Assembly: GCF_004022265.1 (NCBI RefSeq)
Contig: NZ_SAVB01000005.1
Coordinates: forward strand, 142,877 to 206,876
Direction: 5' to 3'
Length of the DNA stretch: 64,000 nt
Origin: Paenirhodobacter ferrireducens
GTDB lineage: Bacteria; Pseudomonadota; Alphaproteobacteria; Rhodobacterales; Rhodobacteraceae
In this document: in pieces, positions 1 to 8,858 of the stretch
Numbering within the stretch: the stretch's first letter is position 1
How the letters are laid out: each line of letters begins with the position of its first letter
The notes under the pieces: generated by a model
Database searches by the model: none
What the model was told of the DNA's origin: nothing
The model's input: the letters and a program-made list of their open reading frames with translations, nothing else
Translations under genes and position numbers: made by a program

Positions 1-1989
1 TTCGAGCCCGGCGCCCGCCCCGGCACCCCGGGCGGTGCCGAGGCGGCGATGGGGCCGAGCTGGGAAGGCTGGGCCGAGCCGCCGCGCTATACCGGCAAGC
101 CCGGGCTCTACCTCAACAAGCTCGAGCATGACGCGGTGACGCTGCCCGAGGGCACGCGGTTCTCCTTCCGCTTCTACGGCGCGCCGGTGCCCTTCGAGGA
201 AAGCGTCTCGAACCCCGCCGCCGCGCCCGATCCCGCCGCCGATCCGCAGCGCCGCGATTTCGAGGCGGTGCGCTCGGGGCGCATCCACCTGGGCGGCACC
301 GGCGGGCGCGATTTCATCGTCACGCTTTTGCCCGACGAGGCGCCCTCGGTGGTGCTGGTGGGGCAGGCGGAGCGGCGCGCCGATGGCAAGCTGTCGCAGC
401 CCTTCCATGCGCTCGACGATTACGCCGTGACCGCCGGCGAGGCGCGGATCACCCTCGACCTTCCCGCGCTCGACCGCCGCTATGGGCTGAGCGTCGCGCC
501 CGAACCGCGGCCGGATCTGGTCTATGACCTGCCGATGCCGATCTCGGGCTCGCGCGCCGATTTCTCCGAGGCGCTGGTCGAGGATGCGGCCGAGCATCCC
601 TGGGCGAACCTGCCGGTGACGCTGAGCCTGTCGGTGACGGATGGCCGCGGGCAGATGGGCGACACCGGGGTGCAGCATCTGGTGCTGCCCGGCCGGCGCT
701 TCTTCGACCCGCGGGCGGCGGCGCTGATCGAGGCGCGGCGCGATCTGCTGTGGTCGCGCGAGAACGGCCCGCGCACCGCCGAGATCCTGCGCGCGATCAC
801 CAACCGCCCCGAGGGGCTGTTCCCGAAGGCGGACATGGCGCCGACGCTGCGGCTGGCTGCGCGCCGGGTCGAGGTGCCGGGGCTGACGCCCGAAGTGCGC
901 GACGAGGTCGCGGCGATGCTGTGGCAGATGGCGGAGCTGCTCGAGGATGGCGGGCTGTCGGATGCGCTGGCCGCGATGGAGCAGGCGCAGCAGAGGCTGA
1001 GCGAGGCGATGCGCAACGGCGCCTCGAAGGACGAGATCGCCAAGCTGATGCAGGAGCTGAAGGAGGCGACCGACAATTACCTGAAGATGCTGGCCGAGCG
1101 CGACGCGCAGAAGGAGCAGGGCCCACAATTCGGCCAGCAGGGGCCGAGCCAGCAGATCACCGGCGACCAGATCCAGCAGATGATGGACGCGATCCAGAAG
1201 CTGATGGAAGAGGGGCGCATGGCCGAGGCGCAGGAGCTGCTCGATCAGCTCGCCCGGATGATGCAGAACCTGAAGGTCACGCAGGGCCAGGGCGGGCAGG
1301 GCGACGGCCCGGGCAGCCAGTCGATGAAGGACCTGAGCGAGACCCTGCGCGAGCAGCAGAAGCTGTCGGACGATGCCTTCCGGCAGATGCAGCAGCCGCC
1401 GGGCGCGGGGCAGGACGGCACGGGCAACGAGGCCGGGCCCGATGGGCAGGGAGCTCAGGATGGCGGGCAGAGCCTCGCCGACCGGCAACGCGCGCTGCGC
1501 CGCGAGCTTGACCGGCAGCGCGGGCTGATGCCGCGGCTTGGCGGCGAGGCGGGCGATGCCGCGCGCCAGCGCCTCGAAGAGGCGGGGCGGTCGATGGACC
1601 GCGCCGAGCAGGCGCTGCGGCAGGGCGAGAATGGCGCCGCACTCGACCGGCAGGCCGACGCGATCGAGGCGCTGCGCGAGGGCATGCGCAACCTCGGTCA
1701 GGCGATGGCCGAGGAGCAGGGCCGCGGCACGCCGGGGCAGGGCGCCGAGGGCGAACAGCGGATGGGCGATGCAACGGGTGGCAACGGCGCCCGTGAGCTG
1801 CCGCGCGACCCGCTCGGCCGGACGACGGGCGAGGGCGGGCGGATCACCAGCAATCAGGACCTGCTCTCGGGCGAGGACGTGCGCCGGCGCGCGCAGGATC
1901 TGCTCGACGAGATCCGCCGCCGCTCGGGCGAACGGCTGCGGCCCGAGGACGAGCGCGACTATCTGAAACGGCTGCTCGACCGCTTCTGA
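1..1989 (+). CDS. TIGR02302/DUF4175 family protein, 3' part (5' end outside window)
   Basis: The reading frame is open from base 1 with no stop upstream, so the gene enters the window already in progress; 662 residues are visible. The family is a long alphaproteobacterial membrane-anchored protein of unknown function, usually over 800 residues with hydrophobic segments near the N-terminus, which would lie outside this window. What is visible is a beta-rich segment (roughly the first 250 residues), a helical stretch full of A/E/L, and then a low-complexity Q/G/M-rich region (about visible residues 370-590, with many MQQ, GQGG and GQ motifs). The end is a charged conserved-looking tail, DERDYLKRLLDRF. 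An ATG at position 49 is internal and not the likely start. Family assignment is from the overall pattern; no function is proposed. Confidence 0.7.
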   Translation, partial: FEPGARPGTPGGAEAAMGPSWEGWAEPPRYTGKPGLYLNKLEHDAVTLPEGTRFSFRFYGAPVPFEESVSNPAAAPDPAADPQRRDFEAVRSGRIHLGGTGGRDFIVTLLPDEAPSVVLVGQAERRADGKLSQPFHALDDYAVTAGEARITLDLPALDRRYGLSVAPEPRPDLVYDLPMPISGSRADFSEALVEDAAEHPWANLPVTLSLSVTDGRGQMGDTGVQHLVLPGRRFFDPRAAALIEARRDLLWSRENGPRTAEILRAITNRPEGLFPKADMAPTLRLAARRVEVPGLTPEVRDEVAAMLWQMAELLEDGGLSDALAAMEQAQQRLSEAMRNGASKDEIAKLMQELKEATDNYLKMLAERDAQKEQGPQFGQQGPSQQITGDQIQQMMDAIQKLMEEGRMAEAQELLDQLARMMQNLKVTQGQGGQGDGPGSQSMKDLSETLREQQKLSDDAFRQMQQPPGAGQDGTGNEAGPDGQGAQDGGQSLADRQRALRRELDRQRGLMPRLGGEAGDAARQRLEEAGRSMDRAEQALRQGENGAALDRQADAIEALREGMRNLGQAMAEEQGRGTPGQGAEGEQRMGDATGGNGARELPRDPLGRTTGEGGRITSNQDLLSGEDVRRRAQDLLDEIRRRSGERLRPEDERDYLKRLLDRF

Positions 1990-2003
1990 GTGGTCGGGCG
2001 GGG

Positions 2004-3104
2004 TCAGCCCCCGGTGTGCGGCTGCAAGGTCTCGATCACGCCGCGCAGCTGACCATCGAGCCAGACCCGCCCGTCGTTCACCGCGCCGACATAGGTGTCG
2101 AGCGCGGAGGCTAGCGGCGGCACTGCGGCGCCGAGCCGGGGGGCAAAGCCGTAAAGCGCGGCAAGGACCGCGGCGAGCCCCATCACCAGCGTGAAGCCAA
2201 GCCGGAAGCCCGAGCGCTGCCGGGCCAGGACCTGCGGCGTGTCATGCGCCGCGGCCTCGCCGGCCCGGTCGGCGCTCGCCCGCAGGGTCGAGTTGATCTG
2301 CTCGATGTCCGGCAGCCGGCCGCGGCCGCGCGGGGCGCCGCCGGGCGTGGTATCCTCGCGCTCGTTCAGGTCAGCGAAGCGTTCCTCGTCGGTCTCGGCT
2401 CGGGTCTCGGTCTCGGCGGCGTCGGGGACGGAGAGGTCGCTGAAATCCGGCACCTGCTGGGCCGTGGGGGCGGCCGCGATGCCGGCGAGCTTCGCGGCGG
2501 CACGGCTGGCCGCGGCGGCGGGCGGCGGCTCGAGGTTCATCTCTTCCTGCGTCTCGAAGGGCGCGGCCGTGCCCTCGGCGCGGCGGGCGCGGGCCTCGCG
2601 CTCGGCCTCCTCGCGCAGGATCGCCAGCAGGCTGTCGTCGAGCGTGCGGCGCTGCGGCGGTGCCGCGGCGGCTGGGGCTGGGGCCGGGGCCGGAACGGCG
2701 GCGGGCTCCGGTTCGGGCCCCTCCGGTTCGGGCTCTGTCGCGGCGGCGGCATTCCCCACCGCCTCTTCTGCCGGTGCGGCCTCGTCGGCGGCGATCCCCG
2801 CGAGGGCGCGGGCGAGCGCCGCGTCGTCGGGGTCCTCGGCCTCGGGCATCGCGGCGGCGGGCTCTGCCGCGCCGGCCGGTTCCGGCAGGGCGGGTTTACC
2901 GGGGGCGTCAGCCCCGGGAATGTCCCACCCCTCCGGCGCCGCCAGCGGTTCGCGCAGCTCGCCCTCTTCGGCCTCGAGCATGGTGTGGCTCTTTTGGAAC
3001 CACAACCGCCCGCAGGCGGAGCATTGAACGTCGCGCCCGGCTTCCGGGATCACCGCGTCGTCGACCTCATATTGTGCGCCGCAATTCGGGCAGATCAGCC
3101 GCAT
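2004..3104 (-). CDS. Zinc-ribbon (MJ0042-type) domain membrane protein
   Basis: A 366-residue protein. Residues 1-35 form a zinc ribbon of the MJ0042 type, with C5xxC8 and C28xxC31. A long acidic, Ala/Pro/Glu-rich linker follows, then one membrane helix near residues 302-320 and a short C-terminal tail. The frame is open much further upstream, but that extension runs antisense through ftsE; the start at MRLICPNC is chosen because the zinc ribbon normally begins at residue 1. The gene is divergent from ftsE, with about 140 bp between the starts. Proteins of this layout are common in Rhodobacterales as putative sensors or regulators, but the function is unknown. Confidence 0.75.
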   Translation of the reverse strand: MRLICPNCGAQYEVDDAVIPEAGRDVQCSACGRLWFQKSHTMLEAEEGELREPLAAPEGWDIPGADAPGKPALPEPAGAAEPAAAMPEAEDPDDAALARALAGIAADEAAPAEEAVGNAAAATEPEPEGPEPEPAAVPAPAPAPAAAAPPQRRTLDDSLLAILREEAEREARARRAEGTAAPFETQEEMNLEPPPAAAASRAAAKLAGIAAAPTAQQVPDFSDLSVPDAAETETRAETDEERFADLNEREDTTPGGAPRGRGRLPDIEQINSTLRASADRAGEAAAHDTPQVLARQRSGFRLGFTLVMGLAAVLAALYGFAPRLGAAVPPLASALDTYVGAVNDGRVWLDGQLRGVIETLQPHTGG

Positions 3105-3242
3105 GCCCGCTCCCATCCCGCTGTCACAAGCCATTCTGGCAATTCTTCTGCATATGTTGTAGCAAGCGCCTGACCAATATCCAAGGGTTTGCGTTCCGAG
3201 GACAATTCCGTCCCGGGTGCCACCAGATGAAGGGGCCGTGCA

Positions 3243-3914
3243 GTGATCGAGCTGCAAAATGTCGCCATGGGCTACGGCGGGAGCGAGCTCGTCGCCGAGA
3301 TGACGTTGAAGCTGGTGCCCGGATCGTTCCATTTTCTCACCGGGCCATCCGGGGCGGGCAAGACCAGCTTTCTCAAGCTGTGCTACGCCGAGATGCTGCC
3401 CACGGCCGGCTATCTGAACCTGTTCGGGCAGGACGTGCGCACGATGACGCGCGACGACATCGCCCATGTCCGGCAGAAGATCGGTGTCGTGCATCAGGAC
3501 TGTCAGTTCCTCGACCACCTGCCGGTGGCCGAGAACGTCGCTCTGCCGCTGACCGTGGCCGGCCGCTCGGTCGACGGCGCCGAGCTGCGCGAGCTGCTGA
3601 CCTGGGTCGGGCTGCGCGCACAGGCGGGCGCGCTGCCGCCGCAACTCTCGGGCGGCGAGCGTCAGAGGGCGGCGCTGGCCCGTGCGGTGATGATGTCGCC
3701 CGAGGTGATCATCGCCGACGAGCCGACGGGCAACCTCGACTGGGAAATGTCGCTGCGGCTGCTGTCGCTGCTGGTCGAGCTGAACCGGATGGGCAAGACC
3801 GTGGTGATCGCCACCCATGACCTGAACCTGATCCGGCAGGCGAAGGCGCAGGTCTCGGCCCGGGTGCTGCGGATCGCGAACCGGCGGCTGCATCTGGCGG
3901 GGGCGGATCTGTGA
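3243..3914 (+). CDS. ftsE: Cell division ATP-binding protein FtsE
   Basis: A 223-residue ABC ATPase with a GTG start. Walker A is GPSGAGKTS (residues 34-42), the signature LSGGE lies at 135-139, Walker B is VIIADEPTG with D159/E160, and the H-loop is in ATHD. In the known FtsEX complex it binds the cytoplasmic side of FtsX and drives activation of septal peptidoglycan hydrolases. The stop codon shares one base with the ftsX start, so the two are translationally coupled. Length and motifs are standard for FtsE; the adjacent FtsX confirms the call over LolD-type paralogues. Confidence 0.93.
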   Translation: MIELQNVAMGYGGSELVAEMTLKLVPGSFHFLTGPSGAGKTSFLKLCYAEMLPTAGYLNLFGQDVRTMTRDDIAHVRQKIGVVHQDCQFLDHLPVAENVALPLTVAGRSVDGAELRELLTWVGLRAQAGALPPQLSGGERQRAALARAVMMSPEVIIADEPTGNLDWEMSLRLLSLLVELNRMGKTVVIATHDLNLIRQAKAQVSARVLRIANRRLHLAGADL

Positions 3915-4807
3915 TGATGCGACTGACAATGTTCCGCGCCGACATGAGCGCCACCGACCGCGTCGTGCCGCCCTCGGGGCACACGGCCAACCTGACCGTG
4001 CTGACCTCGGCGGCGATGGCCTTCCTCGCCGTCTTCGCGCTGGCGCTGTCGCTCGCCTCCGGCCGGCTCGCCGATCGCTGGTCCGAGGCGCTGGCGCGCT
4101 CGGCCACGATCCGGATCTCGGCCCCGCCCGAGCAGATGGAGGCACAGACCAAGGCGGTGCTCGACGCGCTGTCGACGACGCCCGGGGTCGAGAGCTATCG
4201 CGCCCTCGACGACGCCGAGATGAAGAAGCTGCTCGATCCGTGGTTCGGGCCCGACCTGCCGGTCGACAGCCTGCCGCTGCCGAAGCTGGTCGAGCTGACC
4301 GAGACCGCGCAGGGCATGGACACCGAGGGGCTGCGGCTGCGGCTTGCGGCCGAGGCGCCCGGCGCGGTGCTCGATGACCACACCCGCTGGCGCCGGCCGC
4401 TGGTCTCGGCGGCGGGGCGGCTGCGCTTCCTGGGGTGGCTCTCGATGATCCTGATCGGCGGGGCGATGGCGGGGATGATCACCCTTGCCGCGCAGGCGGC
4501 GCTTGCCGCGAACGGGCAGGTGATCCGCACGCTCCGGCTGGTCGGCGCGCGCGACGCCTTCATTGCCCAGGCCTTCGTGCGCCGCTTCACCCTGCGCGGG
4601 CTGAGCGGCGCCGCCGCGGGCACCGTGGTCGCGATGATCGCCATCGCGCTGCTGCCCGCCACGGACGAGGCCGGCGGCTTCCTCACCGGGCTGGGCTTCA
4701 CCGGCTGGGGCTGGCTCTGGCCGCTGTTCATCCCGCCGCTGGCAGCCCTTGTGGCCTTTGGCGCGACCCGCCACGCGGCCTTCCGCATGCTGAAGGAGGT
4801 GCGCTGA
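3914..4807 (+). CDS. ftsX: Cell division protein FtsX
   Basis: A 297-residue permease-like protein. One membrane helix near residues 28-48 is followed by a periplasmic domain of about 110 residues and then three C-terminal membrane helices, the usual FtsX topology. It pairs with FtsE to transmit ATP hydrolysis to periplasmic murein hydrolases at the septum. ATG 3914 overlaps the ftsE stop by one base; a GTG at 3911 is an alternative start in the same frame. The stop overlaps the next gene's ATG in the same way, so ftsE-ftsX-acyltransferase forms a tightly coupled unit. Sequence conservation of FtsX is low, so the call rests on topology and context. Confidence 0.9.
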   Translation: MMRLTMFRADMSATDRVVPPSGHTANLTVLTSAAMAFLAVFALALSLASGRLADRWSEALARSATIRISAPPEQMEAQTKAVLDALSTTPGVESYRALDDAEMKKLLDPWFGPDLPVDSLPLPKLVELTETAQGMDTEGLRLRLAAEAPGAVLDDHTRWRRPLVSAAGRLRFLGWLSMILIGGAMAGMITLAAQAALAANGQVIRTLRLVGARDAFIAQAFVRRFTLRGLSGAAAGTVVAMIAIALLPATDEAGGFLTGLGFTGWGWLWPLFIPPLAALVAFGATRHAAFRMLKEVR

Positions 4808-5595
4808 TGGTGCCGGCAGACAAGATGCGCCCGGGCAAGGTGACTTGGTTCACCTATCTGCGCTCGGTCTTCTTCTACATTCACATCGCGCTGGTGACGC
4901 TGGTTCTCGGCCTCTGGGGGCTGATCTTCCAGGTGCCGTGGTATGGCCGCAGCGGCGTGCACCGCGTCGCCTCGGTCTGGAGCCATGCGCTCTTGTGGGC
5001 AGCGAAGGTCGACCTCGGCCTGAGCTACGAGATCCGCGGGCAACCGCCCGTGGGCGACTGCATCATCGGCGCCAAGCATCAGAGCTTCTTCGACATCCTG
5101 ATCATCGCCCGCCACGCGCCCGAGCGTGCCTTCATCATGAAGAAGCAGATCCTGCGCGTGCCGATCATGGGCTGGTTCGCCTGGAAGGCGGGCTGCATCC
5201 CGATCGACCGCTCGAAGGGATCGGAGGCGATGAAGGTGATGCTGGCGGAAGTGACGGCGCGGCAGCAGGGCGAGGGGCTCGGCCAGCTCATCGTCTATCC
5301 CGAGGGGACGCGGGTGAAGCCGGGCGAGAAGCGGCGCTACAAGCCGGGCATCGGCGCGCTCTACGAGGCGACGGGGCTGTCGGTGGTGCCGGTGGCGACG
5401 AATGTCGGGCTGTTCTGGTCGAAGCGCGGCTTCCCGATCCGCTCGGGCGTGGGCGTCGTCGAATACCTGCCGGCAATCGCGCCGGGGATGGCGCTGCACC
5501 CGCTGATGGAGCGCATCGAGGCCGAGGTCGAGGGCACGTCGGACGCGCTGATGGCCGAGGCGGGGTTCGTCGCAAAGGACGCGGGACGGCGCTGA
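4807..5595 (+). CDS. 1-acyl-sn-glycerol-3-phosphate acyltransferase (PlsC-like)
   Basis: A 262-residue PlsC-family acyltransferase. A hydrophobic N-terminal segment (about residues 18-40) is followed by the HX4D catalytic motif in AKHQSFFD and the glycerophosphate-binding block YPEGTR. The predicted reaction is acylation of lysophosphatidic acid to phosphatidic acid at the inner membrane. The ATG overlaps the ftsX stop by one base; upstream in-frame sequence is the out-of-frame shadow of ftsX. Rhodobacterales often have several PlsC paralogues, and ornithine-lipid acyltransferases (OlsA) look similar, so the exact substrate is not certain. Confidence 0.85.
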   Translation: MVPADKMRPGKVTWFTYLRSVFFYIHIALVTLVLGLWGLIFQVPWYGRSGVHRVASVWSHALLWAAKVDLGLSYEIRGQPPVGDCIIGAKHQSFFDILIIARHAPERAFIMKKQILRVPIMGWFAWKAGCIPIDRSKGSEAMKVMLAEVTARQQGEGLGQLIVYPEGTRVKPGEKRRYKPGIGALYEATGLSVVPVATNVGLFWSKRGFPIRSGVGVVEYLPAIAPGMALHPLMERIEAEVEGTSDALMAEAGFVAKDAGRR

Positions 5596-5614
5596 GGCGC
5601 CGGATCCGGACGGC

Positions 5615-5929
5615 TCAGGCGATCTTCAGCGCGGCGATGCCGGCGACGATCAGCACCACGCCCAGCCCGTGCATCAGGTTCAGCGGTTCGGTGAAGAACA
5701 TCGCTGCATAGATCATCGTGCCAAGCGCGCCGATACCGCTCCAGACCGCATAGGCGGTGCCCACCGGCAGCGCGCGCATCGCATTCGCCAGCATCAGGAA
5801 GCTGATGACCACCGTCACCACGGTGACCACCGAGGGCACCAGCCGGGTGAAGCCCTCGGAATATTTCAGCCCGACCGCCCAGACCACCTCGAGCAGGCCG
5901 GCGATGGCAAGGGTGATCCAGGGGTTCAC
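5615..5929 (-). CDS. Small multidrug resistance (SMR) family transporter, SugE/Gdx-like
   Basis: A 104-residue protein with four membrane helices and the SMR hallmark Glu in the first helix ([12 protein letters not shown]), plus the [14 protein letters not shown] block of the third helix. SMR dimers exchange small cations for protons; the [16 protein letters not shown] sequence is closer to SugE/Gdx guanidinium exporters than to EmrE, though this is inference. The start is a GTG at 5929 that overlaps the accA stop by four bases (GTGA), so translation is probably coupled to accA. The upstream extension of the frame is antisense-like readthrough of accA sequence in another frame. Confidence 0.85.
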   Translation of the reverse strand: MNPWITLAIAGLLEVVWAVGLKYSEGFTRLVPSVVTVVTVVISFLMLANAMRALPVGTAYAVWSGIGALGTMIYAAMFFTEPLNLMHGLGVVLIVAGIAALKIA

Positions 5930-6888
5930 GCAGCGAGCCCCTTCGAGCCCATGTCGAGGAACTTCTTGCGGCGGTCCTTGATCAGCTCGGCCGGCTTCTT
6001 GCCCTTCATCTCGTCGAGCATCAGCGCGATTTCCGAGCCGACCGCGGCGATGGCTGCGGCGCGGTCGCGCTGTGCCCCGCCGAGCGGCTCCTTGATGATC
6101 CGGTCGATCACCGCAAGCTTCTTCAGGTCCTGCGCGGTCAGGCGCAGCGCCTCGGCGGCCTCGCGCATCTTCTCGGCATCCTTCCACAGGATCGAGGCGC
6201 AGCCTTCCGGCGAGATCACCGAATAGACGGAATGCTCGAGCATCGCGATCCGGTTCGCCGTGGCAAAGGCCACCGCGCCGCCCGAACCGCCCTCGCCGAT
6301 GATGACCGAGACCAGCGGCACGCCGATCTGCAGGCATTTCTCGGTCGAGCGGGCGATCGCCTCGGCCTGGCCGCGCTCTTCCGCGCCCTTGCCCGGATAG
6401 GCGCCGGGAGTGTCGACGAGGGTGATGACCGGCAGCCGGAAGCGGTCGGCCATGTCCATCAGGCGGATCGCCTTGCGATAGCCCTCGGGGCGGGCCATGC
6501 CGAAGTTGCGCTCGATCCGGCTTGCGGTGTCATGGCCCTTCTCGTGGCCGATCACCATCACCGGCGCGTCGTTGAAGCGGGCAAGCCCGCCCATCACCGC
6601 GTGATCGTCGGCGAAGTTCCGGTCGCCGGCGAGGGGCGTGTATTCGGTGAACAGGGCCTCGATGTAATCCTTGCAATGCGGCCGGTCGGGGTGGCGCGCG
6701 ACCTGGGTCTTCCGCCAGGGGCTCAGGTCCTTGTAGAGGTCCTTGAGCAGCTGCGCCGCCTTCTTGTCGAGCGCGGCGGCCTCTTTCTCGACATCCATCT
6801 CCTCGTTGGCGCGCGCCAGTGCCCGCAGCTCCTCCGCCTTGCCCTCGATTTCCGCGAGCGGCTTTTCGAACTCGAGATAGGTGGCCAT
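5926..6888 (-). CDS. accA: Acetyl-CoA carboxylase carboxyltransferase subunit alpha
   Basis: A 320-residue AccA of normal length. It forms the carboxyltransferase with AccD and transfers CO2 from biotin to acetyl-CoA, giving malonyl-CoA, the first step of fatty acid synthesis. The N-terminal helix ([17 protein letters not shown]), the [17 protein letters not shown] block and the EGGSGGA oxyanion-hole region are all present. The ATG at 6888 has a good purine-rich site just upstream. The SMR gene overlaps its stop codon. The other ACC subunits are not in this window. Confidence 0.97.
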   Translation of the reverse strand: MATYLEFEKPLAEIEGKAEELRALARANEEMDVEKEAAALDKKAAQLLKDLYKDLSPWRKTQVARHPDRPHCKDYIEALFTEYTPLAGDRNFADDHAVMGGLARFNDAPVMVIGHEKGHDTASRIERNFGMARPEGYRKAIRLMDMADRFRLPVITLVDTPGAYPGKGAEERGQAEAIARSTEKCLQIGVPLVSVIIGEGGSGGAVAFATANRIAMLEHSVYSVISPEGCASILWKDAEKMREAAEALRLTAQDLKKLAVIDRIIKEPLGGAQRDRAAAIAAVGSEIALMLDEMKGKKPAELIKDRRKKFLDMGSKGLAA

Positions 6889-7028
6889 CGAAACCCTCCG
6901 TCAGTGCTGCCGACTATATGCCGGCGCGGCACGGGAATTGCAACTGACGCCGCGGGAAGGTGACGGAGCGCGCGGGCGGTGGCATGCTGGAGCGGGGAGG
7001 ATCCGGCACGGGTGAAGGAGCGGATCCG

Positions 7029-7493
7029 ATGGGCTACGAGATTTCGGTTCGGGAACTTGGCGCGGCGCGGCTGGCGGGGGTGCTGCACCGCGGCGACTAT
7101 CGCAAGCTGGGCAGCAGCTTCGAGCGGCTGCGGGAATTGCTCGGCCCCGGAGACTGGGCGCAGGTGCGTCGCGCGGCGGCCGTGGGCCATGACAATCCGC
7201 GCCGCACCGCCGAGGCCGACCTGCGTGCCCATGCCTGCGTGCTGGTCACCGAGGCCTTCGCGCTGCGCCCGCCGTTTGAGGAAATCCGTTATCCTGCGGG
7301 ACGATACGCGGTCATGCTGCTGCGCGGCCCCTGCGATCAGCTGCCCGAGGCCGGGCGCGGGTTCATCGAGGACTGGCTTGCCGCCTCGGGTGAGATGGCG
7401 GCCGGCCCCGCGCCCTACGAGGTCTATCTGAACGATCCGCGCGACACGCCGCCGGCCGAGCTGCTGACCGAGGTGCGGCTGCCGCTGGTCTGA
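7029..7493 (+). CDS. GyrI-like (AraC effector-binding) domain protein
   Basis: A 154-residue stand-alone small-molecule-binding domain of the GyrI/SbmC type, without a DNA-binding domain. The pattern matches the family: YEISVRELGAARLAGVLHRGDY at the N-terminus, and later PAGRYAVMLLRGP and YEVYLNDPRDTPPAELLTEVRLPL, where acidic and aromatic residues line the ligand pocket. The start at MGYEIS is preferred because it opens the domain; the frame could begin at 6960. Stand-alone members include gyrase inhibitors and xenobiotic hydrolases, so no substrate is proposed. It is monocistronic and ends at a strong hairpin. Confidence 0.6.
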   Translation: MGYEISVRELGAARLAGVLHRGDYRKLGSSFERLRELLGPGDWAQVRRAAAVGHDNPRRTAEADLRAHACVLVTEAFALRPPFEEIRYPAGRYAVMLLRGPCDQLPEAGRGFIEDWLAASGEMAAGPAPYEVYLNDPRDTPPAELLTEVRLPLV

Positions 7494-7512
7494 GAGAGCC
7501 GGAAAAGGAAAA

Positions 7513-7536
7513 CGCCCCGATCCGGGGATCGGGGCG
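7513..7536. terminator. Bidirectional hairpin terminator between convergent genes
   Basis: A 10-bp perfect stem CGCCCCGATC / GATCGGGGCG with a 4-base loop lies between the GyrI-like gene (+) and the malyl-CoA lyase gene (-). The + side is followed by only a weak T-run (CCCTGTTT); the - side is followed by TTTTCC. Confidence 0.7.
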
Positions 7537-7625
7537 CCCCTGTTTCCCTCATGCAGGCGGGGCCTCCCCTCCCCACCGCTCCGGGATCCAGACCGATTCG
7601 CGTCGGCGAATCGTTTTCACAGTGC

Positions 7626-8582
7626 TCAAGCTTTCATCATTTCGGCCTGTCTGACAATAACTTCTGCCTGTCGGATCGAAGCAATATCGACAAGACGGCC
7701 CTTGTAGACGGTCGCCCCGGCGCCTTCGGCCTTGGCTTTCTCCATCGCGGCGAGGATTTCGCGCGCTTCGGTGACTGCCGCTTCGGACGGGGTGAAGACC
7801 TCGTTCGCAAGCGCGACCTGCTTCGGGTGGATCGCCCATTTGCCGACCATGCCGAGCGTGGCCGAGCGCAGCGCCTGCGCGCGGAAGCCCTCGTCGTCCG
7901 AGAAATCGCCGAACGGGCCGTCGACCGGCAGGATGCCATGGGTGCGGCAGGCGGCGACGATCGCAGCCTGCGCCCAGTGCCACGGGTCCGACCAGTATTT
8001 CGCGCCCTCGCGGATCATGTAGTAGTTTTCCTGCGTGCCGCCGATGCCGGTCGTGGCCATCCCCATCGAGGCGGCGAAGTCGGCGGCGCCAAGGCTCATC
8101 GCCTGCAGGCGCGGGCTCGAGGCGGCGATTTCCTCGACATGGGCGATGCCGGCGGCGGTCTCGATGATGACCTCGAGCGAGATCCGCTTCTTGCGGCCCT
8201 TCGCGGCCTCGATCGCGGTGACCAGCGCGTCGACGGCATAGACGTCGGCGGCGCAGCCCACCTTCGGGATCATGATCTGGTCGATGCGCTCGGAGCCCTC
8301 TTCCAGCAGCTCGACCACGTCGCGATACCAATAGGGGGTGTCGAGGCCGTTGATCCGCACCGACAGGTACTTGGTGCCCCAGTCGATGTCATGCGAGGCG
8401 GCGATGATGTTGCGCCGTGCCTGCGCCTTGTCGTCGGGGGCGACCGAATCCTCGAGGTCGAGGTTGATCACGTCCGCGGCCGAGGCGGCCATCTTCTCGA
8501 AGATCGCCGGGCGCGAGCCGGGCCCGAAAAGCTGGCAGCGGTTGGGACGGGCGGGGGCAGGCGGCTGGACGCGGAAGCTCAT
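7626..8582 (-). CDS. mcl1: L-malyl-CoA / beta-methylmalyl-CoA lyase
   Basis: A 318-residue CitE-family lyase. The start MSFRVQPPAPARPNRCQLF and the following GPGSRPA are characteristic of Rhodobacter Mcl1, whose length it matches. Known members cleave L-malyl-CoA to acetyl-CoA and glyoxylate, and beta-methylmalyl-CoA to propionyl-CoA and glyoxylate, in the ethylmalonyl-CoA pathway for acetate assimilation. Visible family features are NLDLEDSVAP (Mg/CoA site), EVIIETAAG with the metal-binding Glu, and LGAADFAASMG. It diverges from dgcN across 276 bp. A nearby upstream ATG at 8651 would add 23 residues not typical of the family. Confidence 0.93.
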   Translation of the reverse strand: MSFRVQPPAPARPNRCQLFGPGSRPAIFEKMAASAADVINLDLEDSVAPDDKAQARRNIIAASHDIDWGTKYLSVRINGLDTPYWYRDVVELLEEGSERIDQIMIPKVGCAADVYAVDALVTAIEAAKGRKKRISLEVIIETAAGIAHVEEIAASSPRLQAMSLGAADFAASMGMATTGIGGTQENYYMIREGAKYWSDPWHWAQAAIVAACRTHGILPVDGPFGDFSDDEGFRAQALRSATLGMVGKWAIHPKQVALANEVFTPSEAAVTEAREILAAMEKAKAEGAGATVYKGRLVDIASIRQAEVIVRQAEMMKA

Positions 8583-8858
8583 GGCACCTCTCGGCAAGTA
8601 TGTTACGAGTTTTGTTGCTGCTGGGATATAATCTTGCGCATCTGCATGCAAGCCTTGTTTCGCAATCGCAGAATCGCGCGCCCTTCGTGGTGATGAATTT
8701 CATGGCGGAAAGAAAACTTGCATCTTTCTTCGACAAATCTCCGAAAGTGTCGAAGATTCTTCGATGTCCTGTGCGATCGCGGCGCATGTTTCTCAGGAAA
8801 TCCGGTGCGGTCGCGGTAATCTTTCGCCAAACACCCCATCAGCACGGCCGAGGACACC
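8583..8858. promoter_or_regulatory. Divergent regulatory region between mcl1 and dgcN, with TCTTCGA repeats
   Basis: This 276-bp non-coding stretch is clearly more AT-rich than its surroundings. It contains a 9-bp inverted repeat TCTTCGACA (8727-8735) / TGTCGAAGA (8748-8756) with a 12-base spacer, and an overlapping 13-bp palindrome CGAAGA-T-TCTTCG at 8751-8763. Together they give three copies of the half site TCTTCGAYR. It probably holds the promoters of both genes and an operator; the regulator is not identified. A TGCATGCA palindrome lies near 8643-8650. Confidence 0.55.

Noticed and set aside
2004..4145. Extended 713-codon minus-strand frame joining the zinc-ribbon gene with sequence antisense to ftsE
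   Set aside because: The added N-terminal part is Arg/Gln-rich shadow of ftsE; the zinc ribbon at residue 348 is the natural start of the protein.
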